The notes under the pieces were generated by a model. It did not search any database, was not told where the DNA came from, and saw nothing but the letters and a program-made list of their open reading frames with translations. The position numbers and the translations under genes are program-made. This document shows, piece by piece, positions 1 to 9,354 of a stretch of 64,000 nucleotides of DNA. The stretch's first letter is position 1. Every line of letters starts with the position of its first letter. The DNA is taken from the NCBI RefSeq assembly GCF_006439015.1, contig NZ_RCZG01000015.1:1-64000 (forward strand). Reading direction: 5' to 3'. This DNA comes from Mycolicibacterium hodleri. GTDB lineage: Bacteria; Actinomycetota; Actinomycetes; Mycobacteriales; Mycobacteriaceae.

Positions 1-1
1 T

Positions 2-265
2 GAGATGGCCAACTGGCGAGAGGTCAAGCTGCAGCTGCAAGCACCGGTCTACTTCTGCGATCCGCACTCGCCATGGCAACGCGGGACCAACGAGAACACC
101 AACCGGTTGTTGCGGTTCTGGTTCGAGAAGAGCACCGACCTGAGCGTGCACACCAAGGCCGACCTCAAACGCGTCCAAGACAAACTCAACACCAGGCCCC
201 GACCCACCCTCGACCTGAACACTCCCGCCGACCGACTCGCCGCACTCCTCACCCAAGCCGCTTAG
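2..265 (+). CDS. IS30-family transposase, C-terminal fragment (cut by window edge)
   Basis: The reading frame is open to the left edge of the window, so only the last 87 or so codons are seen. The stretch YFCDPHSPWQRGTNENTN, followed by LLRFWFEKSTDLS, is the typical end of the DDE integrase core of IS30-family transposases, including the late catalytic Glu in the NEN motif. The C-terminal part with RPRPTLDLNTPADRL also fits this family. The enzyme would cut and join the ends of its own insertion sequence. I could not delimit the right terminal inverted repeat; it should lie between 266 and about 300. The element sits beside the cell-wall cluster and probably marks an insertion boundary. Confidence 0.85.
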   Translation, partial: EMANWREVKLQLQAPVYFCDPHSPWQRGTNENTNRLLRFWFEKSTDLSVHTKADLKRVQDKLNTRPRPTLDLNTPADRLAALLTQAA

Positions 266-388
266 CACCGAATGATGTCCTGACCGCTTGACAATGCCGG
301 GTGATTCCCCTACCAGGTTTCACGAACGCGGGACGTCCGCGGAGCGGGCCGCAGTCGCGGGAATCATAGCCGCGTGGGGTCCGGCGTT

Positions 389-1162
389 CTAACGCCCCCG
401 CCAGTGGGGCTTGCGCTTCTCGACCCACGCCCGAACACCCTCGGCCGCATCGTCGGTGGCCCCGGCTACCTTGCGCATGGTCTCGCCGAACCGTACCGCT
501 TCGATCCAACCCATGTCCGCGGTCCGCCACGCCACCTCCTTCGTCGCCCGCTGGGCCAGAGGCGCGGCCTCGGTGAGGGTCCGCGCCCATCCCATGGCTT
601 CCGACTGCAGATTTCCGGGTTCGACCAGCTTCCACACCAGACCAACCTCCAAGGCCCGCTCGGCGCTGATGGGCTTGCCGGTCAACAACAACTCCATGGC
701 ATTGGCCCAGCCGACGCGGTGGGGAAGCCTGATGGCCCCGACCACGGTAGGAATCCCGAGGGACACCTCGGGAAAGGAGAACGTCGCGTCGGTGCTGGCG
801 ATGACGAAATCGCAGAACAACACCCCGGTCAACCCATAGCCGATGCACGGGCCGTTCACGGCGGCGATGGTCGGTTTGAACAACTCCATCCCGCTCTCGA
901 AGGAATTGATGGTTGGCTTCTCCCAGGAAGTGCCGCCGAAGGTGCCGACCGAGCCGCCGCCGTCCCTCAGGTCGCCCCCGGCGCAGAAGGCGTTGCCGGT
1001 GGCCGTCAGGATTCCCACCCAGGCGTCCTCGGTGTCGCGGAAACGATCCCATGCCGAGTTCAGGTCTTGGCGCATCGCACCGTTGATGGCGTTGCGGGCC
1101 TCGGGCCGATTAAGGGTGATGGTGGCGATGTGATCGTCCAGTTCATAGGTGACCAGGCTCAT
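389..1162 (-). CDS. Enoyl-CoA hydratase/isomerase (crotonase) family protein
   Basis: A 257-residue protein of normal crotonase length. The oxyanion-hole region NAFCAGGDLRDGG and the segment AVNGPCIGYGLTGVLFCD, followed by FSFPEVSLGIP, place it in the family, which acts on acyl-CoA thioesters. Aligned by eye with rat mitochondrial hydratase, the second catalytic Glu (FPE) is kept. The first Glu (Glu144 in the GGGCEL motif) is replaced by Thr in GYGLTG. It may therefore not be a true hydratase; isomerase, hydrolase or another crotonase chemistry is possible. It is transcribed away from the dprE1 operon, and I see no link to that pathway. The ATG start at 1162 is natural for the fold. Confidence 0.85.
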   Translation of the reverse strand: MSLVTYELDDHIATITLNRPEARNAINGAMRQDLNSAWDRFRDTEDAWVGILTATGNAFCAGGDLRDGGGSVGTFGGTSWEKPTINSFESGMELFKPTIAAVNGPCIGYGLTGVLFCDFVIASTDATFSFPEVSLGIPTVVGAIRLPHRVGWANAMELLLTGKPISAERALEVGLVWKLVEPGNLQSEAMGWARTLTEAAPLAQRATKEVAWRTADMGWIEAVRFGETMRKVAGATDDAAEGVRAWVEKRKPHWRGR

Positions 1163-1221
1163 GCCAGCACCCTAGTTTCGTTCGACACCGACACACCGCG
1201 GCGAGGGTCGGTCGCTGCTCG

Positions 1222-1398
1222 TTGGCACGGGAGGTAGGCATCGATCTGGTGGGGCTGTCCCTGATGCGGCACCCCGATGCCGGTCCCGAGATCCCGGCGA
1301 CCGACGGGATCGTCGTCAACTTCGGCGCCCCCGCCGAACACGCATTCACCGGGACCGTCGACGCGCTCTACGGGATCCTGCCAAGGCGACCTGGCTAA
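1222..1398 (+). other. Short open frame, possible remnant or unannotated C-terminal piece
   Basis: Between the crotonase gene and the GtrA-like gene a frame of about 58 codons, from TTG 1222 to TAA 1398 with an ATG at 1264, reads like real mycobacterial protein (for example GIDLVGLSLMRHPDAG and DGIVVNFGAPAEHAFTG) with GC-rich third positions. I do not recognise it. It could be a short gene, a decayed gene tail or chance. It ends 9 bases before the next start. Confidence 0.25.
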
Positions 1399-1407
1399 GC
1401 TGCGTCC

Positions 1408-1818
1408 GTGGCCGAGCCCCCGATGTCGCCGAACCTGAGCCTCAAGACGCAGGCATTTCGGTTCCTCGTCACCGGCGGGTTGTCCGCGATCGTCGACTTC
1501 GGTCTCTACGTCCTGTTCCTGTGGCTCGGCCTCAACGTGAACGTGGCCAAGACGCTGAGCTTCATCGCAGGTACCACGACCGCCTACCTGATCAATCGCC
1601 GCTGGACATTCCAGGCGCCGCCCAGCAGGGCCCGCTTCATCGCGGTCGTCGGGCTCTACGCCGTGACGTACGCCGTGCAGGTCGGCATCAACTATGCCCT
1701 CTACACACTGTGGGACGACAAGCCGTGGCGGGTCCCGGTCGCGTTCGTCATCGCCCAGGGCACCGCGACGGTCATCAACTTCGTGGTGCAGCGCACGGTG
1801 ATCTTCAAGTTGAAGTGA
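1408..1818 (+). CDS. GtrA-like four-helix membrane protein (Rv3789 type)
   Basis: A 136-residue membrane protein with about four hydrophobic helices and the GtrA signature: [19 protein letters not shown] near the N-terminus, [12 protein letters not shown] in the middle and [16 protein letters not shown] at the end. It corresponds to Rv3789, which lies directly before dprE1 in MTB. That protein was first proposed to flip decaprenyl-phospho-arabinose and later to act as an accessory or anchor protein for arabinosyl transfer. Its exact role is unsettled. The GTG start at 1408 is the first in frame and gives a full-length protein. It lies 19 bases before dprE1 and is probably in the same operon. 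Confidence 0.85.
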   Translation: MAEPPMSPNLSLKTQAFRFLVTGGLSAIVDFGLYVLFLWLGLNVNVAKTLSFIAGTTTAYLINRRWTFQAPPSRARFIAVVGLYAVTYAVQVGINYALYTLWDDKPWRVPVAFVIAQGTATVINFVVQRTVIFKLK

Positions 1819-1837
1819 GGGCGGTACCCTCGTCACG

Positions 1838-3202
1838 ATGTTCACCACCACCACTACCAAGCGGCTGACGGGCTGGGGCCGCACCGCGCCGAGCGTCGCG
1901 CAGGTGCTCTCACCCCCCGACGCCGATACCATCGTCGACGCCGTTGCCAAGGCTGACGGTCGCGGGGTGATCGCACGCGGGCTGGGCCGCTCCTACGGCG
2001 ACAATGCCCAGAACGGCGGCGGCCTCGTAATCGACATGACGACTTTGAACAAGATCCACTCGATGGACCGTGACAGCCACCTCGTGGACGTAGACGGCGG
2101 CGTCAACCTCGACCAACTGATGCGGGCGGCGCTGCCGCTGGGCCTGTGGGTGCCCGTGCTCCCCGGCACCCGGCAGGTCACCGTCGGCGGCGCGATCGCC
2201 TGCGACATCCACGGCAAGAATCACCACAGTGCAGGCAGCTTCGGCAACCACGTCCGATCGATGGACCTGTTGACCGCCGACGGCAACGTCCGTCGGCTCA
2301 CCCCGGATGGCGACGGCGCCGAGTTGTTCTGGGCGACCGTCGGCGGCAACGGGCTCACCGGGATCATCCTGCGCGCCACGATCGCGATGACGCCCACCGA
2401 GACCGCGTACTTCATCGCCGACGGAGACGTCACGCCCACCCTCGAGGACACCATCGCCTTCCACAGCGACGGCAGCGAAAATGACTATGCCTATTCCAGC
2501 GCTTGGTTCGACGCCATCAGCGCGCCACCGAAGCTTGGGCGGGCGGCGATCTCACGCGGGTCGTTGGCCACGTTGGACCAGCTACCCACGAAGCTGCAGA
2601 AGAGTCCGCTGAAATTTGATGCGCCGCAACTTCTTACGTTCCCAGACGTCTTTCCCAATGGATTGGCCAACAAGTACACGTTCGGCCCGATCGGTGAGCT
2701 CTGGTACCGCAAGTCAGGCACCTACCGAGGCAAGGTGCAGAACCTGACGCAGTTCTATCACCCACTCGACATGTTCGGGGAGTGGAACCGTGGCTACGGA
2801 TCAGCCGGCTTCCTGCAGTACCAGTTCGTGGTGCCGACCGAGGCCGTCGAGGAGTTCAAGCGCATCATCGTCGACATCCAGCGCTCTGGGCATTACTCGT
2901 TCCTCAACGTGTTCAAGTTGTTCGGCGCGGGAAACGAAGCGCCGTTGAGCTTTCCGATCCCGGGTTGGAACATTTGCGTCGACTTCCCGATCAAGGCCGG
3001 ACTCAACGAGTTCGTCACCGAACTCGACCGCCGAGTGCTGGAATTCGGCGGCCGGCTCTACACCGCCAAGGACTCGCGAACCACCGCGGACACCTTCCAC
3101 GCCATGTATCCGCGGATCGACGAGTGGATCAAGGTCCGCCGCAGCGTCGATCCCGCCGGGGTCTTCGCCTCCGACATGGCCCGACGTTTGGAGCTGCTGT
3201 AA
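1838..3202 (+). CDS. dprE1: Decaprenylphospho-beta-D-ribose 2'-oxidase (FAD subunit of the DPR epimerase)
   Basis: A 454-residue FAD enzyme of the VAO/p-cresol methylhydroxylase type that oxidises decaprenyl-phospho-ribose to the 2'-keto intermediate, the first half of the epimerisation to DPA. The FAD-binding motif [12 protein letters not shown] begins near residue 49. The active-site stretch [16 protein letters not shown] follows, and the substrate domain fills the centre. The Cys in [10 protein letters not shown] is residue 380 here. It is equivalent to MTB Cys387, the residue modified by benzothiazinones, so this enzyme should be sensitive to that class. The length is close to MTB (461). 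It is followed immediately by dprE2, with the stop and the next ATG adjacent. Confidence 0.97.
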   Translation: MFTTTTTKRLTGWGRTAPSVAQVLSPPDADTIVDAVAKADGRGVIARGLGRSYGDNAQNGGGLVIDMTTLNKIHSMDRDSHLVDVDGGVNLDQLMRAALPLGLWVPVLPGTRQVTVGGAIACDIHGKNHHSAGSFGNHVRSMDLLTADGNVRRLTPDGDGAELFWATVGGNGLTGIILRATIAMTPTETAYFIADGDVTPTLEDTIAFHSDGSENDYAYSSAWFDAISAPPKLGRAAISRGSLATLDQLPTKLQKSPLKFDAPQLLTFPDVFPNGLANKYTFGPIGELWYRKSGTYRGKVQNLTQFYHPLDMFGEWNRGYGSAGFLQYQFVVPTEAVEEFKRIIVDIQRSGHYSFLNVFKLFGAGNEAPLSFPIPGWNICVDFPIKAGLNEFVTELDRRVLEFGGRLYTAKDSRTTADTFHAMYPRIDEWIKVRRSVDPAGVFASDMARRLELL

Positions 3203-3985
3203 ATGGTGTTTGATGCCCTGGGAAACCCGCAGGGAATCCTGATCCTTGGCGGCACGTCCGAGATCGGGCTGGCCATCGCCGAGCGGTACCTTCGCGATGC
3301 CTCGGCGCGCGTGATCCTGGCCGACCTCCCGGACCATCCGCGTAAGGACGACGCCATCGCCGCCATGAAGTCGGCAGGGGCGAAGTCCGTGGAATGGGTC
3401 GACTTCGACGGCGTCAAGAGCGACACGCACCCCGACGTCATCGACAAGGCCTGGGCGGGCGGCGATGTCGACGTAGCCGTCGTCGCGTTCGGCCTGCTCG
3501 GCGACGCCGAGGAGCTATGGCAGAACCAGCGTAAAGCCGTCCAGATCGCCGGAATCAACTACACCGCAGCCGTTTCCGTTGGCGTGCTGCTCGGCGAGAA
3601 GATGCGCGGTCAGGGTTCGGGTCGGATCATCGCAATGAGCAGCGCGGCGGGTGAGCGTGTTCGCCGCTCCAACTTCGTCTACGGCTCCACCAAGGCCGGT
3701 CTCGACGGCTTCTACCTCGGGCTGGGAGAAGCACTGCGCGAGTTCGGCGTTCACGTTCTGGTCATCCGCCCCGGACAGGTGCGCACCAAGACGACGATCG
3801 ACTATCTGAAGGCCACCGGTGCGAAGGAGGCCCCGATGACCGTCGACAAGGAGTACGTCGCCGAGCTCGCGGTCACGGCGTCGGCCAAGGGCAAGGATCT
3901 GGTGTGGGCGCCAGGCGCGTTCCGCTACGTGATGATGGTGCTGCGGCACGTGCCGCGGCCGATCTTCCGCAAGCTGCCGATCTGA
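3203..3985 (+). CDS. dprE2: Decaprenylphospho-2-keto-arabinose reductase (SDR subunit of the DPR epimerase)
   Basis: A 260-residue short-chain dehydrogenase that reduces the keto intermediate to decaprenyl-phospho-arabinose using NADH. The Rossmann motif [14 protein letters not shown] is at the N-terminus. The catalytic Ser is in MSSAAGERV, and Tyr160 and Lys164 are in VYGSTKAG. Its ATG directly abuts the dprE1 stop, so the two subunits are translationally coupled. The stop codon (3983-3985) overlaps the first unit of a 36-bp tandem repeat that separates it from aftA. Confidence 0.96.
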   Translation: MVFDALGNPQGILILGGTSEIGLAIAERYLRDASARVILADLPDHPRKDDAIAAMKSAGAKSVEWVDFDGVKSDTHPDVIDKAWAGGDVDVAVVAFGLLGDAEELWQNQRKAVQIAGINYTAAVSVGVLLGEKMRGQGSGRIIAMSSAAGERVRRSNFVYGSTKAGLDGFYLGLGEALREFGVHVLVIRPGQVRTKTTIDYLKATGAKEAPMTVDKEYVAELAVTASAKGKDLVWAPGAFRYVMMVLRHVPRPIFRKLPI

Positions 3986-4091
3986 GTTCCGGTGGGCAGG
4001 AGCGGAGCGACCGGGGGATGAGTTCCGGTGGGCTGGAGCGGAGCGACCGGGGGATGAGTTCCGGTGCGCTGGAGCGGAGCGACCGGGGCAT
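3984..4091 (+). repeat. Three tandem 36-bp repeats at the dprE2/aftA junction
   Basis: Units start at 3984, 4020 and 4056. Each has the core GGAGCGGAGCGACCGGGG preceded by GAGTTCCGGTG. Units 1 and 2 end in GGGGGAT, so that an ATGAG appears at each junction (ATG at 4018 and 4054). The period is 36 bases, exactly 12 codons ([12 protein letters not shown]). Unit 1 contains the dprE2 stop. The G-rich run just before each ATG could act as a ribosome-binding site. Confidence 0.93.
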
Positions 4092-5985
4092 CAGCCAGGC
4101 ACCTCAGGCGCTGAGGACCGCGGCCCACATGGCGGCCGCCGTCACCGTGGCCGCCGTGGTGTCGGTCGTCTCACTCGCCGCCATCGCCCGAGTGGAGTGG
4201 CCGGCGTTCAACTCGTCGAACCAACTGCACGCGCTCACCACGGTCGGCCAGTTCGTCTGTCTGATCGGACTTTTCGCCGCAGGTTGGCTGTGGCGCACGG
4301 GTAGGCGGCTGATCGCCCGGATCGTGTCGGTGGTGTTCCTCTCGGCGCTCTCGGCGGTCACCCTGGCGATGCCCCTTGGCGCCACCAAGTTGTACCTGTT
4401 CGGGGTGTCGGTCGATCAGCAGTTCCGCACCGAATACCTGACGCGCCTGACCGATACCGTGGCTCCGCAGGACATGACCTACATCGGCCTCCCGCCGTTC
4501 TATCCGCCGGGTTGGTTCTGGCTGGGTGGCAGGCTCGCCGACCTGACCGACACACCGGCCTGGGAGATGTTCAAGCCGTGGTCGATCGTCTCGATCACCG
4601 CTGCGATCGCCGTCGCGTTCGTGTTGTGGGCGGCCATGATTCGTTTCGAGCTTGCGCTGGTGGTGGCGACGGCCACCGCAGCCGCCACGCTCGCCTACGC
4701 GCCGGCCGAGCCGTACGCCGCGATCATCACGGTGCTGTTGCCGCCGGTGTTCGTGCTGGCGTGGTCGGGACTTCGGGGTGGCCAGAGACCGAGCGGAGGG
4801 GTGGAGCGAAGCGACCCCGGAAATGGTCGCGGCTGGGCGGCCGTCGTCGGAGTCGGCCTCTTCCTGGGCGTGGCGGCCCTGTTCTACACACTGCTCCTCG
4901 GCTACGCGGCGTTCACGCTAGTCGTCATGGCGCTGCTCGCCGCCGCTGCCAGGCGCCGTTGGGATCCGCTGCTTCGGGTCGCCGTCATCGGCGTGATCGC
5001 GGGGGCGATCGCCCTCATCGGTTGGGGGCCCTACCTGCTCGCCGCGTCGAAGGGAGCCCCGGCCGACACCGGCACCGCCCAGCACTACCTGCCGGCCGAC
5101 GGCGCCCAGCTGACGTTCCCGATGCTCGACTTCACCCTGCTCGGCGCCCTCTGCATGGTCGGCACGCTGTGGCTGGTGGGCTACGCCCGCAGTTCCACGC
5201 GCGCCGGCGCGTTGGCCGTCGCGGTGCTCGCCGTCTACGCGTGGTCACTGCTGTCGATGCTCACCACGCTGATGGGCACCACGCTGCTGTCCTTCCGGCT
5301 GCAACCCACGCTCACTGTGCTCCTCACTGCTGCGGGTGCGCTCGGCTTCGTCGAGGCCACCCTTGCCATCGCCGCCAGGTACACCCCCCGAACGGGCCAG
5401 CGCGTCGTCGCCGCGGGCGCGGTGCTCGGCGCAATCGGGGCCATGACCTTCGTCCAGGACATCCCCGACGTGCTGCGCCCCGACATCGTCGTGGCCTACA
5501 CCGACACCGACGGCAATGGTCAGCGTGCTGACCGCCGGCCGCCGGGAGCCGAGAGGTACTACCGCGAGCTCGACGCCAAGATCAGCCGCGTCACCGGGCG
5601 CCCGCGGCACGAGACGGTCGTGATGACAGCCGACTACAGCTTCCTCGCCTACTACCCGTACTACGGTTTTCAGGGTCTGACGTCCCACTACGCCAATCCG
5701 CTCGCGCAGTTCACGGAGCGCTCGGCCGCCATCGAGGGCTGGGCCACCATCACCAAGCCCGACCAGTTCATCGCTGCCCTCGACGGGATGCCGTGGCCGC
5801 CGCCGACCGTCTTCCTCATGCGACACGGCGCGAACGACACCTACACGCTGCGCCTGGCCAGCGACGTCTACCCGAATCAGCCGAACGTCCGGCGCTATCA
5901 GGTGGCACTGGACGCTGCGTTGTTCGACGATCCGCGGTGGGACGTGTCCGACGTCGGGCCCTTCGTCCTGGCGATCCGGAAGTAA
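4054..5985 (+). CDS. aftA: Galactan 5-O-arabinofuranosyltransferase AftA (GT-C)
   Basis: Adds the first arabinofuranosyl residue from DPA to the galactan chain and so primes arabinan synthesis. It is a polytopic GT-C membrane enzyme with about ten helices and a periplasmic C-terminal domain. Segments such as [31 protein letters not shown] and the C-terminal [17 protein letters not shown] agree with Rv3792. The start is uncertain because the 5' end lies in the 36-bp array: ATG 4018 gives 655 residues, ATG 4054 gives 643 (as I recall, the MTB length) and ATG 4129 gives 618. I chose 4054. A loop near 4790-4820 carries an in-frame repeat-derived insert ([14 protein letters not shown]) not present in MTB as I recall it. 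Confidence 0.95.
   Translation: MSSGALERSDRGISQAPQALRTAAHMAAAVTVAAVVSVVSLAAIARVEWPAFNSSNQLHALTTVGQFVCLIGLFAAGWLWRTGRRLIARIVSVVFLSALSAVTLAMPLGATKLYLFGVSVDQQFRTEYLTRLTDTVAPQDMTYIGLPPFYPPGWFWLGGRLADLTDTPAWEMFKPWSIVSITAAIAVAFVLWAAMIRFELALVVATATAAATLAYAPAEPYAAIITVLLPPVFVLAWSGLRGGQRPSGGVERSDPGNGRGWAAVVGVGLFLGVAALFYTLLLGYAAFTLVVMALLAAAARRRWDPLLRVAVIGVIAGAIALIGWGPYLLAASKGAPADTGTAQHYLPADGAQLTFPMLDFTLLGALCMVGTLWLVGYARSSTRAGALAVAVLAVYAWSLLSMLTTLMGTTLLSFRLQPTLTVLLTAAGALGFVEATLAIAARYTPRTGQRVVAAGAVLGAIGAMTFVQDIPDVLRPDIVVAYTDTDGNGQRADRRPPGAERYYRELDAKISRVTGRPRHETVVMTADYSFLAYYPYYGFQGLTSHYANPLAQFTERSAAIEGWATITKPDQFIAALDGMPWPPPTVFLMRHGANDTYTLRLASDVYPNQPNVRRYQVALDAALFDDPRWDVSDVGPFVLAIRK
4788..4820 (+). repeat. 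Single, divergent copy of the 36-bp repeat core inside aftA
   Basis: The bases at 4801-4820, GTGGAGCGAAGCGACCCCGG, match the core of the array at 3984-4091 with a few changes. The preceding GAGCGGAGGG looks like more of the same element. It is in frame and encodes [11 protein letters not shown] in a hydrophilic loop between membrane segments. Confidence 0.7.
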
Positions 5986-5991
5986 GTCGAC

Positions 5992-8900
5992 GTGACCGGT
6001 GAAGCCTCACGAGACGGACAACTAACATCTAGCCCCGTGAGCCGCGAGGGGACCAACCACAAGAGCGCGCGCCTCGTAGCCATCGTCGCCGGCCTTCTCG
6101 GTGCCGCCCTGGCGATGGCGACGCCCTTCCTTCCGGTCACGCAGACCACCGCCCAGCTCAACTGGCCGCAGAACGGCGTCATGCAGAGCGTGAACGCGCC
6201 GCTCATCGGCTACGTCGCAACCGACCTCGACGTGTCCATCCCGTGCAGTGCCGCCGCAGGTCTGGTCGGTCCGGAGAACGCCAGTCGCACCGTACTGCTA
6301 TCCACCGTCCCCAGGCAGGCCCCCAAGGCCGTCGACCGCGGCCTGCTCATCGAGCGCGTCGGGGGCGACCTCCTGGTCATCGTTCGCAACACCCCGGTCG
6401 TCACCGCCCCGCTGGCCCAGGTGCTCAGCCCGGCCTGCCAGCAGCTGACGTTCACCGCTCACGCCGACAGGGTCACCGGCGAGTTCGTCGGTCTCGTCGA
6501 GGGACCCGACGCCGAAGGGCAAGCCAAGGCCGGCGATCCGCTGCGCGGAGAGCGCAGCGGCTACGACTTCCGACCGCAGATCGTCGGCGTCTTCACCGAC
6601 CTCTCGGGACCTGCGCCACCCGGACTCCAGTTCTCGGCCACCATCGACTCGCGGTACAGCACCTCGCCGACGCTTCTCAAGACGTTGGCGATGATCATCG
6701 GCGTTGCGATGACCGTCGTGGCGCTTGGTGCGCTCCACGTTCTCGACAGCGCCGACGGCATGAGACACCGGCGGTTCCTGCCGCCGCGGTGGTGGTCGAT
6801 GAAGCCGTTGGACGGCGTCGTCACAGCCGTGCTGCTCTGGTGGCACTTCGTCGGCGCCAACACCTCGGACGACGGCTACATCCTGACAATGGCGCGGGTA
6901 TCCGAGCACGCGGGATACATGGCCAACTACTACCGCTGGTTCGGCACCCCGGAGGCACCGTTCGGTTGGTACTACGACCTGCTGGCGCTGTGGGCGCACG
7001 TGAGCACCGCGAGCGTCTGGGTGCGGCTGCCCACGCTACTGATGGCCCTGGCGTGCTGGTGGGTGATCAGCCGCGAAGTCATCCCGCGCCTGGGCCACGC
7101 GGTGAAGACCAGCCGGGTCGCGGCGTGGACTGCGGCGGGCATGTTCCTCGCCTTCTGGTTGCCGCTCAACAACGGACTGCGGCCCGAACCGATCATCGCC
7201 CTCGGCATCCTGCTGACCTGGTGCTCCGTGGAACGCGGCGTCGCCACCAGCAGACTCCTTCCGGTCGCGATCGCCATCATCATCGGCGCTCTGACGCTGT
7301 TCTCCGGACCCACGGGCATCGCCGCGGTCGGTGCGCTCCTCGTCGCCATTGGGCCACTGAAAACCATTGTGGCGGCGCATACTTCGCGTTTCGGATACCT
7401 CGCACTACTGGCTCCGATCCTGGCGGCGGGCACTGTCACCATCTTCCTGATCTTCCGAGACCAGACGCTCACCAGCGAGGTCCAGGCCAGCGCATTCAAG
7501 TCGGCCGTCGGCCCTAGCCTCGCCTGGTTCGACGAGCACATCCGTTACGAACGTCTGTTCATGGCGAGTCCGGACGGGTCGGTGGCACGCCGCTTCGCCG
7601 TCCTAGCGCTCCTTCTGGCGCTCGCCGTCTCGGTGGCGATGGCGTTGCGCAAGGGCCGAATTCCCGGGACTGCCGCGGGGCCGAGCCGTCGCATCATCGG
7701 CATCACGATCATCTCGTTCCTGATGATGATGTTCACCCCCACCAAGTGGACACACCACTTCGGCGTCTTCGCCGGGCTGGCCGGATCACTTGGCGCACTG
7801 GCCGCCGTCGCAGTCGCCGCCGCCGCGATGACGTCCCGCCGCAACCGCACCATCTTCGCGGCCATCGTGCTGTTCATGACGGCGTTCTCCTTCGCCAGCG
7901 TCAACGGCTACTGGTACGTCTCGAACTTCGGTGTGCCGTGGTCGAATCAGTTCCCGCAGTACAAGTTCGGCTTCACCACGATGCTGCTCGGGCTCGCGGT
8001 GGTGGCCTTGCTGGTGGCGGCCTGGCTGCACTTCACCGGTCGGGGCGACACCGCGCCGAGCAGACCGCGACGATGGTCGCGAATAGCGCAGGTGCCCTTG
8101 ACGATCGTCGTGTGGGCGATGGTGGTCTTCGAGGTGGTGTCTTTGACCGTCGCCATGGTCGGGCAATACCCGGCATGGTCCGTCGGCCGGAGCAACCTCG
8201 AGGCGCTGGCAGGCAAGACCTGCGGGCTGGCCACCGACGTCCTGGTCGAGCAGGACACCAACGCGGGCATGCTGACGCCGGTGAGCGTCCCGGTGGGTGC
8301 CGCGCTAGGCGCCGCAGGCGCACAGGGCTTCAGCCCCAACGGAATTCCCGCCGACGTGTCGGCGGACCCCGTCATGGAGCCACAGGGCAGCGGGAACTTC
8401 GCCGACACCGACGGCTCGGTGGTGACCGGCAGCGAGCCGGGCACCGAGGGTGGCACCACCGCCGCCGCGGGCGTCAACGGCTCGCGGGCGCGCCTCCCGT
8501 ACAACCTCGACCCCGCCACCACACCCGTCATGGGCAGCTGGCGTTCCGGCACGCAGCAACCCGCCCAATTGCGGTCGGCCTGGTACCGGCTGCCGCCGCG
8601 CGATCAGTCCGGGCCGCTGCTGGTGGTCACCGCGGCCGGCCGGTTCGATCCCGGCGAGGTCGTCGTCCAGTGGGCCACCGACGCCCAAGCCACCGCGGGC
8701 CAGCCCGGCGGCAGCGTCGGTTTCGGCGACGTCGGGGCAGTGCCGGCCTGGCGGACACTGCGCGTGCCGCTCAGCGCGATCCCGTCCGAGGCGACGCAGA
8801 TCCGGCTCGTCGCCTCCGACGAGGACCTCGCGCCCCAGCACTGGATCGCCGTCACCCCGCCCCGGATCCCTCGGCTGCAGACGCTGCAGGACGTCGTCGG

Positions 8901-9258
8901 CTCGACGGATCCCGTGCTGCTGGACTGGTTGGTCGGCATGGCGTTCCCGTGCCAGCGACCCTTCGGCCACCAGAACGGCGTCACCGAGGTGCCCAAGTGG
9001 CGCATCCTGCCGGACCGCTTCGGGGCCGAGGCCAACTCACCCGTCATGGACTACCTCGGCGGTGGCCCGCTGGGCATCACCGAACTGCTGGTGCGCGCCG
9101 AGCCGGTGCCGACCTATCTGAAGGACGATTGGTACCGCGACTGGGGCGCGCTGCAGAAGTTGACGCCCTGGTATCCGAGCGCGCAGCCCGCGCGCCTCGA
9201 TCTCGGGAGCGCCACGCGTAGCGGGCTGTGGACTCCGGGACCACTGCGGCTCAGCTGA
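5992..9258 (+). CDS. embC: Arabinosyltransferase EmbC
   Basis: A polytopic GT-C arabinosyltransferase of 1088 residues that extends arabinan, in MTB mainly for lipoarabinomannan. It has an N-terminal helix and extracytoplasmic domain, a multi-helix core, and a C-terminal carbohydrate-binding region after about residue 730. The donor-site motif SDDGYILTMARV has Asp293 and Asp294. GLRPEPIIALG and FTPTKWTHHFG are further Emb signatures. It starts 6 bases after aftA. GTG 5992 is the first start; GTG 6037 (just before EGTNHKSARL) is an alternative closer to the conserved part. A nested hairpin lies downstream before embA. Confidence 0.96.
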   Translation: MTGEASRDGQLTSSPVSREGTNHKSARLVAIVAGLLGAALAMATPFLPVTQTTAQLNWPQNGVMQSVNAPLIGYVATDLDVSIPCSAAAGLVGPENASRTVLLSTVPRQAPKAVDRGLLIERVGGDLLVIVRNTPVVTAPLAQVLSPACQQLTFTAHADRVTGEFVGLVEGPDAEGQAKAGDPLRGERSGYDFRPQIVGVFTDLSGPAPPGLQFSATIDSRYSTSPTLLKTLAMIIGVAMTVVALGALHVLDSADGMRHRRFLPPRWWSMKPLDGVVTAVLLWWHFVGANTSDDGYILTMARVSEHAGYMANYYRWFGTPEAPFGWYYDLLALWAHVSTASVWVRLPTLLMALACWWVISREVIPRLGHAVKTSRVAAWTAAGMFLAFWLPLNNGLRPEPIIALGILLTWCSVERGVATSRLLPVAIAIIIGALTLFSGPTGIAAVGALLVAIGPLKTIVAAHTSRFGYLALLAPILAAGTVTIFLIFRDQTLTSEVQASAFKSAVGPSLAWFDEHIRYERLFMASPDGSVARRFAVLALLLALAVSVAMALRKGRIPGTAAGPSRRIIGITIISFLMMMFTPTKWTHHFGVFAGLAGSLGALAAVAVAAAAMTSRRNRTIFAAIVLFMTAFSFASVNGYWYVSNFGVPWSNQFPQYKFGFTTMLLGLAVVALLVAAWLHFTGRGDTAPSRPRRWSRIAQVPLTIVVWAMVVFEVVSLTVAMVGQYPAWSVGRSNLEALAGKTCGLATDVLVEQDTNAGMLTPVSVPVGAALGAAGAQGFSPNGIPADVSADPVMEPQGSGNFADTDGSVVTGSEPGTEGGTTAAAGVNGSRARLPYNLDPATTPVMGSWRSGTQQPAQLRSAWYRLPPRDQSGPLLVVTAAGRFDPGEVVVQWATDAQATAGQPGGSVGFGDVGAVPAWRTLRVPLSAIPSEATQIRLVASDEDLAPQHWIAVTPPRIPRLQTLQDVVGSTDPVLLDWLVGMAFPCQRPFGHQNGVTEVPKWRILPDRFGAEANSPVMDYLGGGPLGITELLVRAEPVPTYLKDDWYRDWGALQKLTPWYPSAQPARLDLGSATRSGLWTPGPLRLS

Positions 9259-9282
9259 CCAAGAACACGACGGCCCCGTCGC

Positions 9283-9338
9283 CGAGACTGTAGTGAGATC
9301 GCGAGATCCCGTTGTTGTGCGATCTCCCGGCAGTCTCG
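9283..9338 (+). promoter_or_regulatory. Nested inverted repeat between embC and embA
   Basis: Two perfect 8-bp stems share one axis: CGAGACTG (9283-9290) pairs with CAGTCTCG (9331-9338), and GAGATCGC (9295-9302) pairs with GCGATCTC (9319-9326). A 4x4 internal loop separates them, with a 16-nt apical loop. No U-run follows. It could be an attenuator, a partial terminator, an RNA-processing site or a regulator-binding site. In MTB the region upstream of embA carries a promoter altered in some ethambutol-resistant strains. Confidence 0.6.
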
Positions 9339-9354
9339 ATGAGTACCGGGCCGC

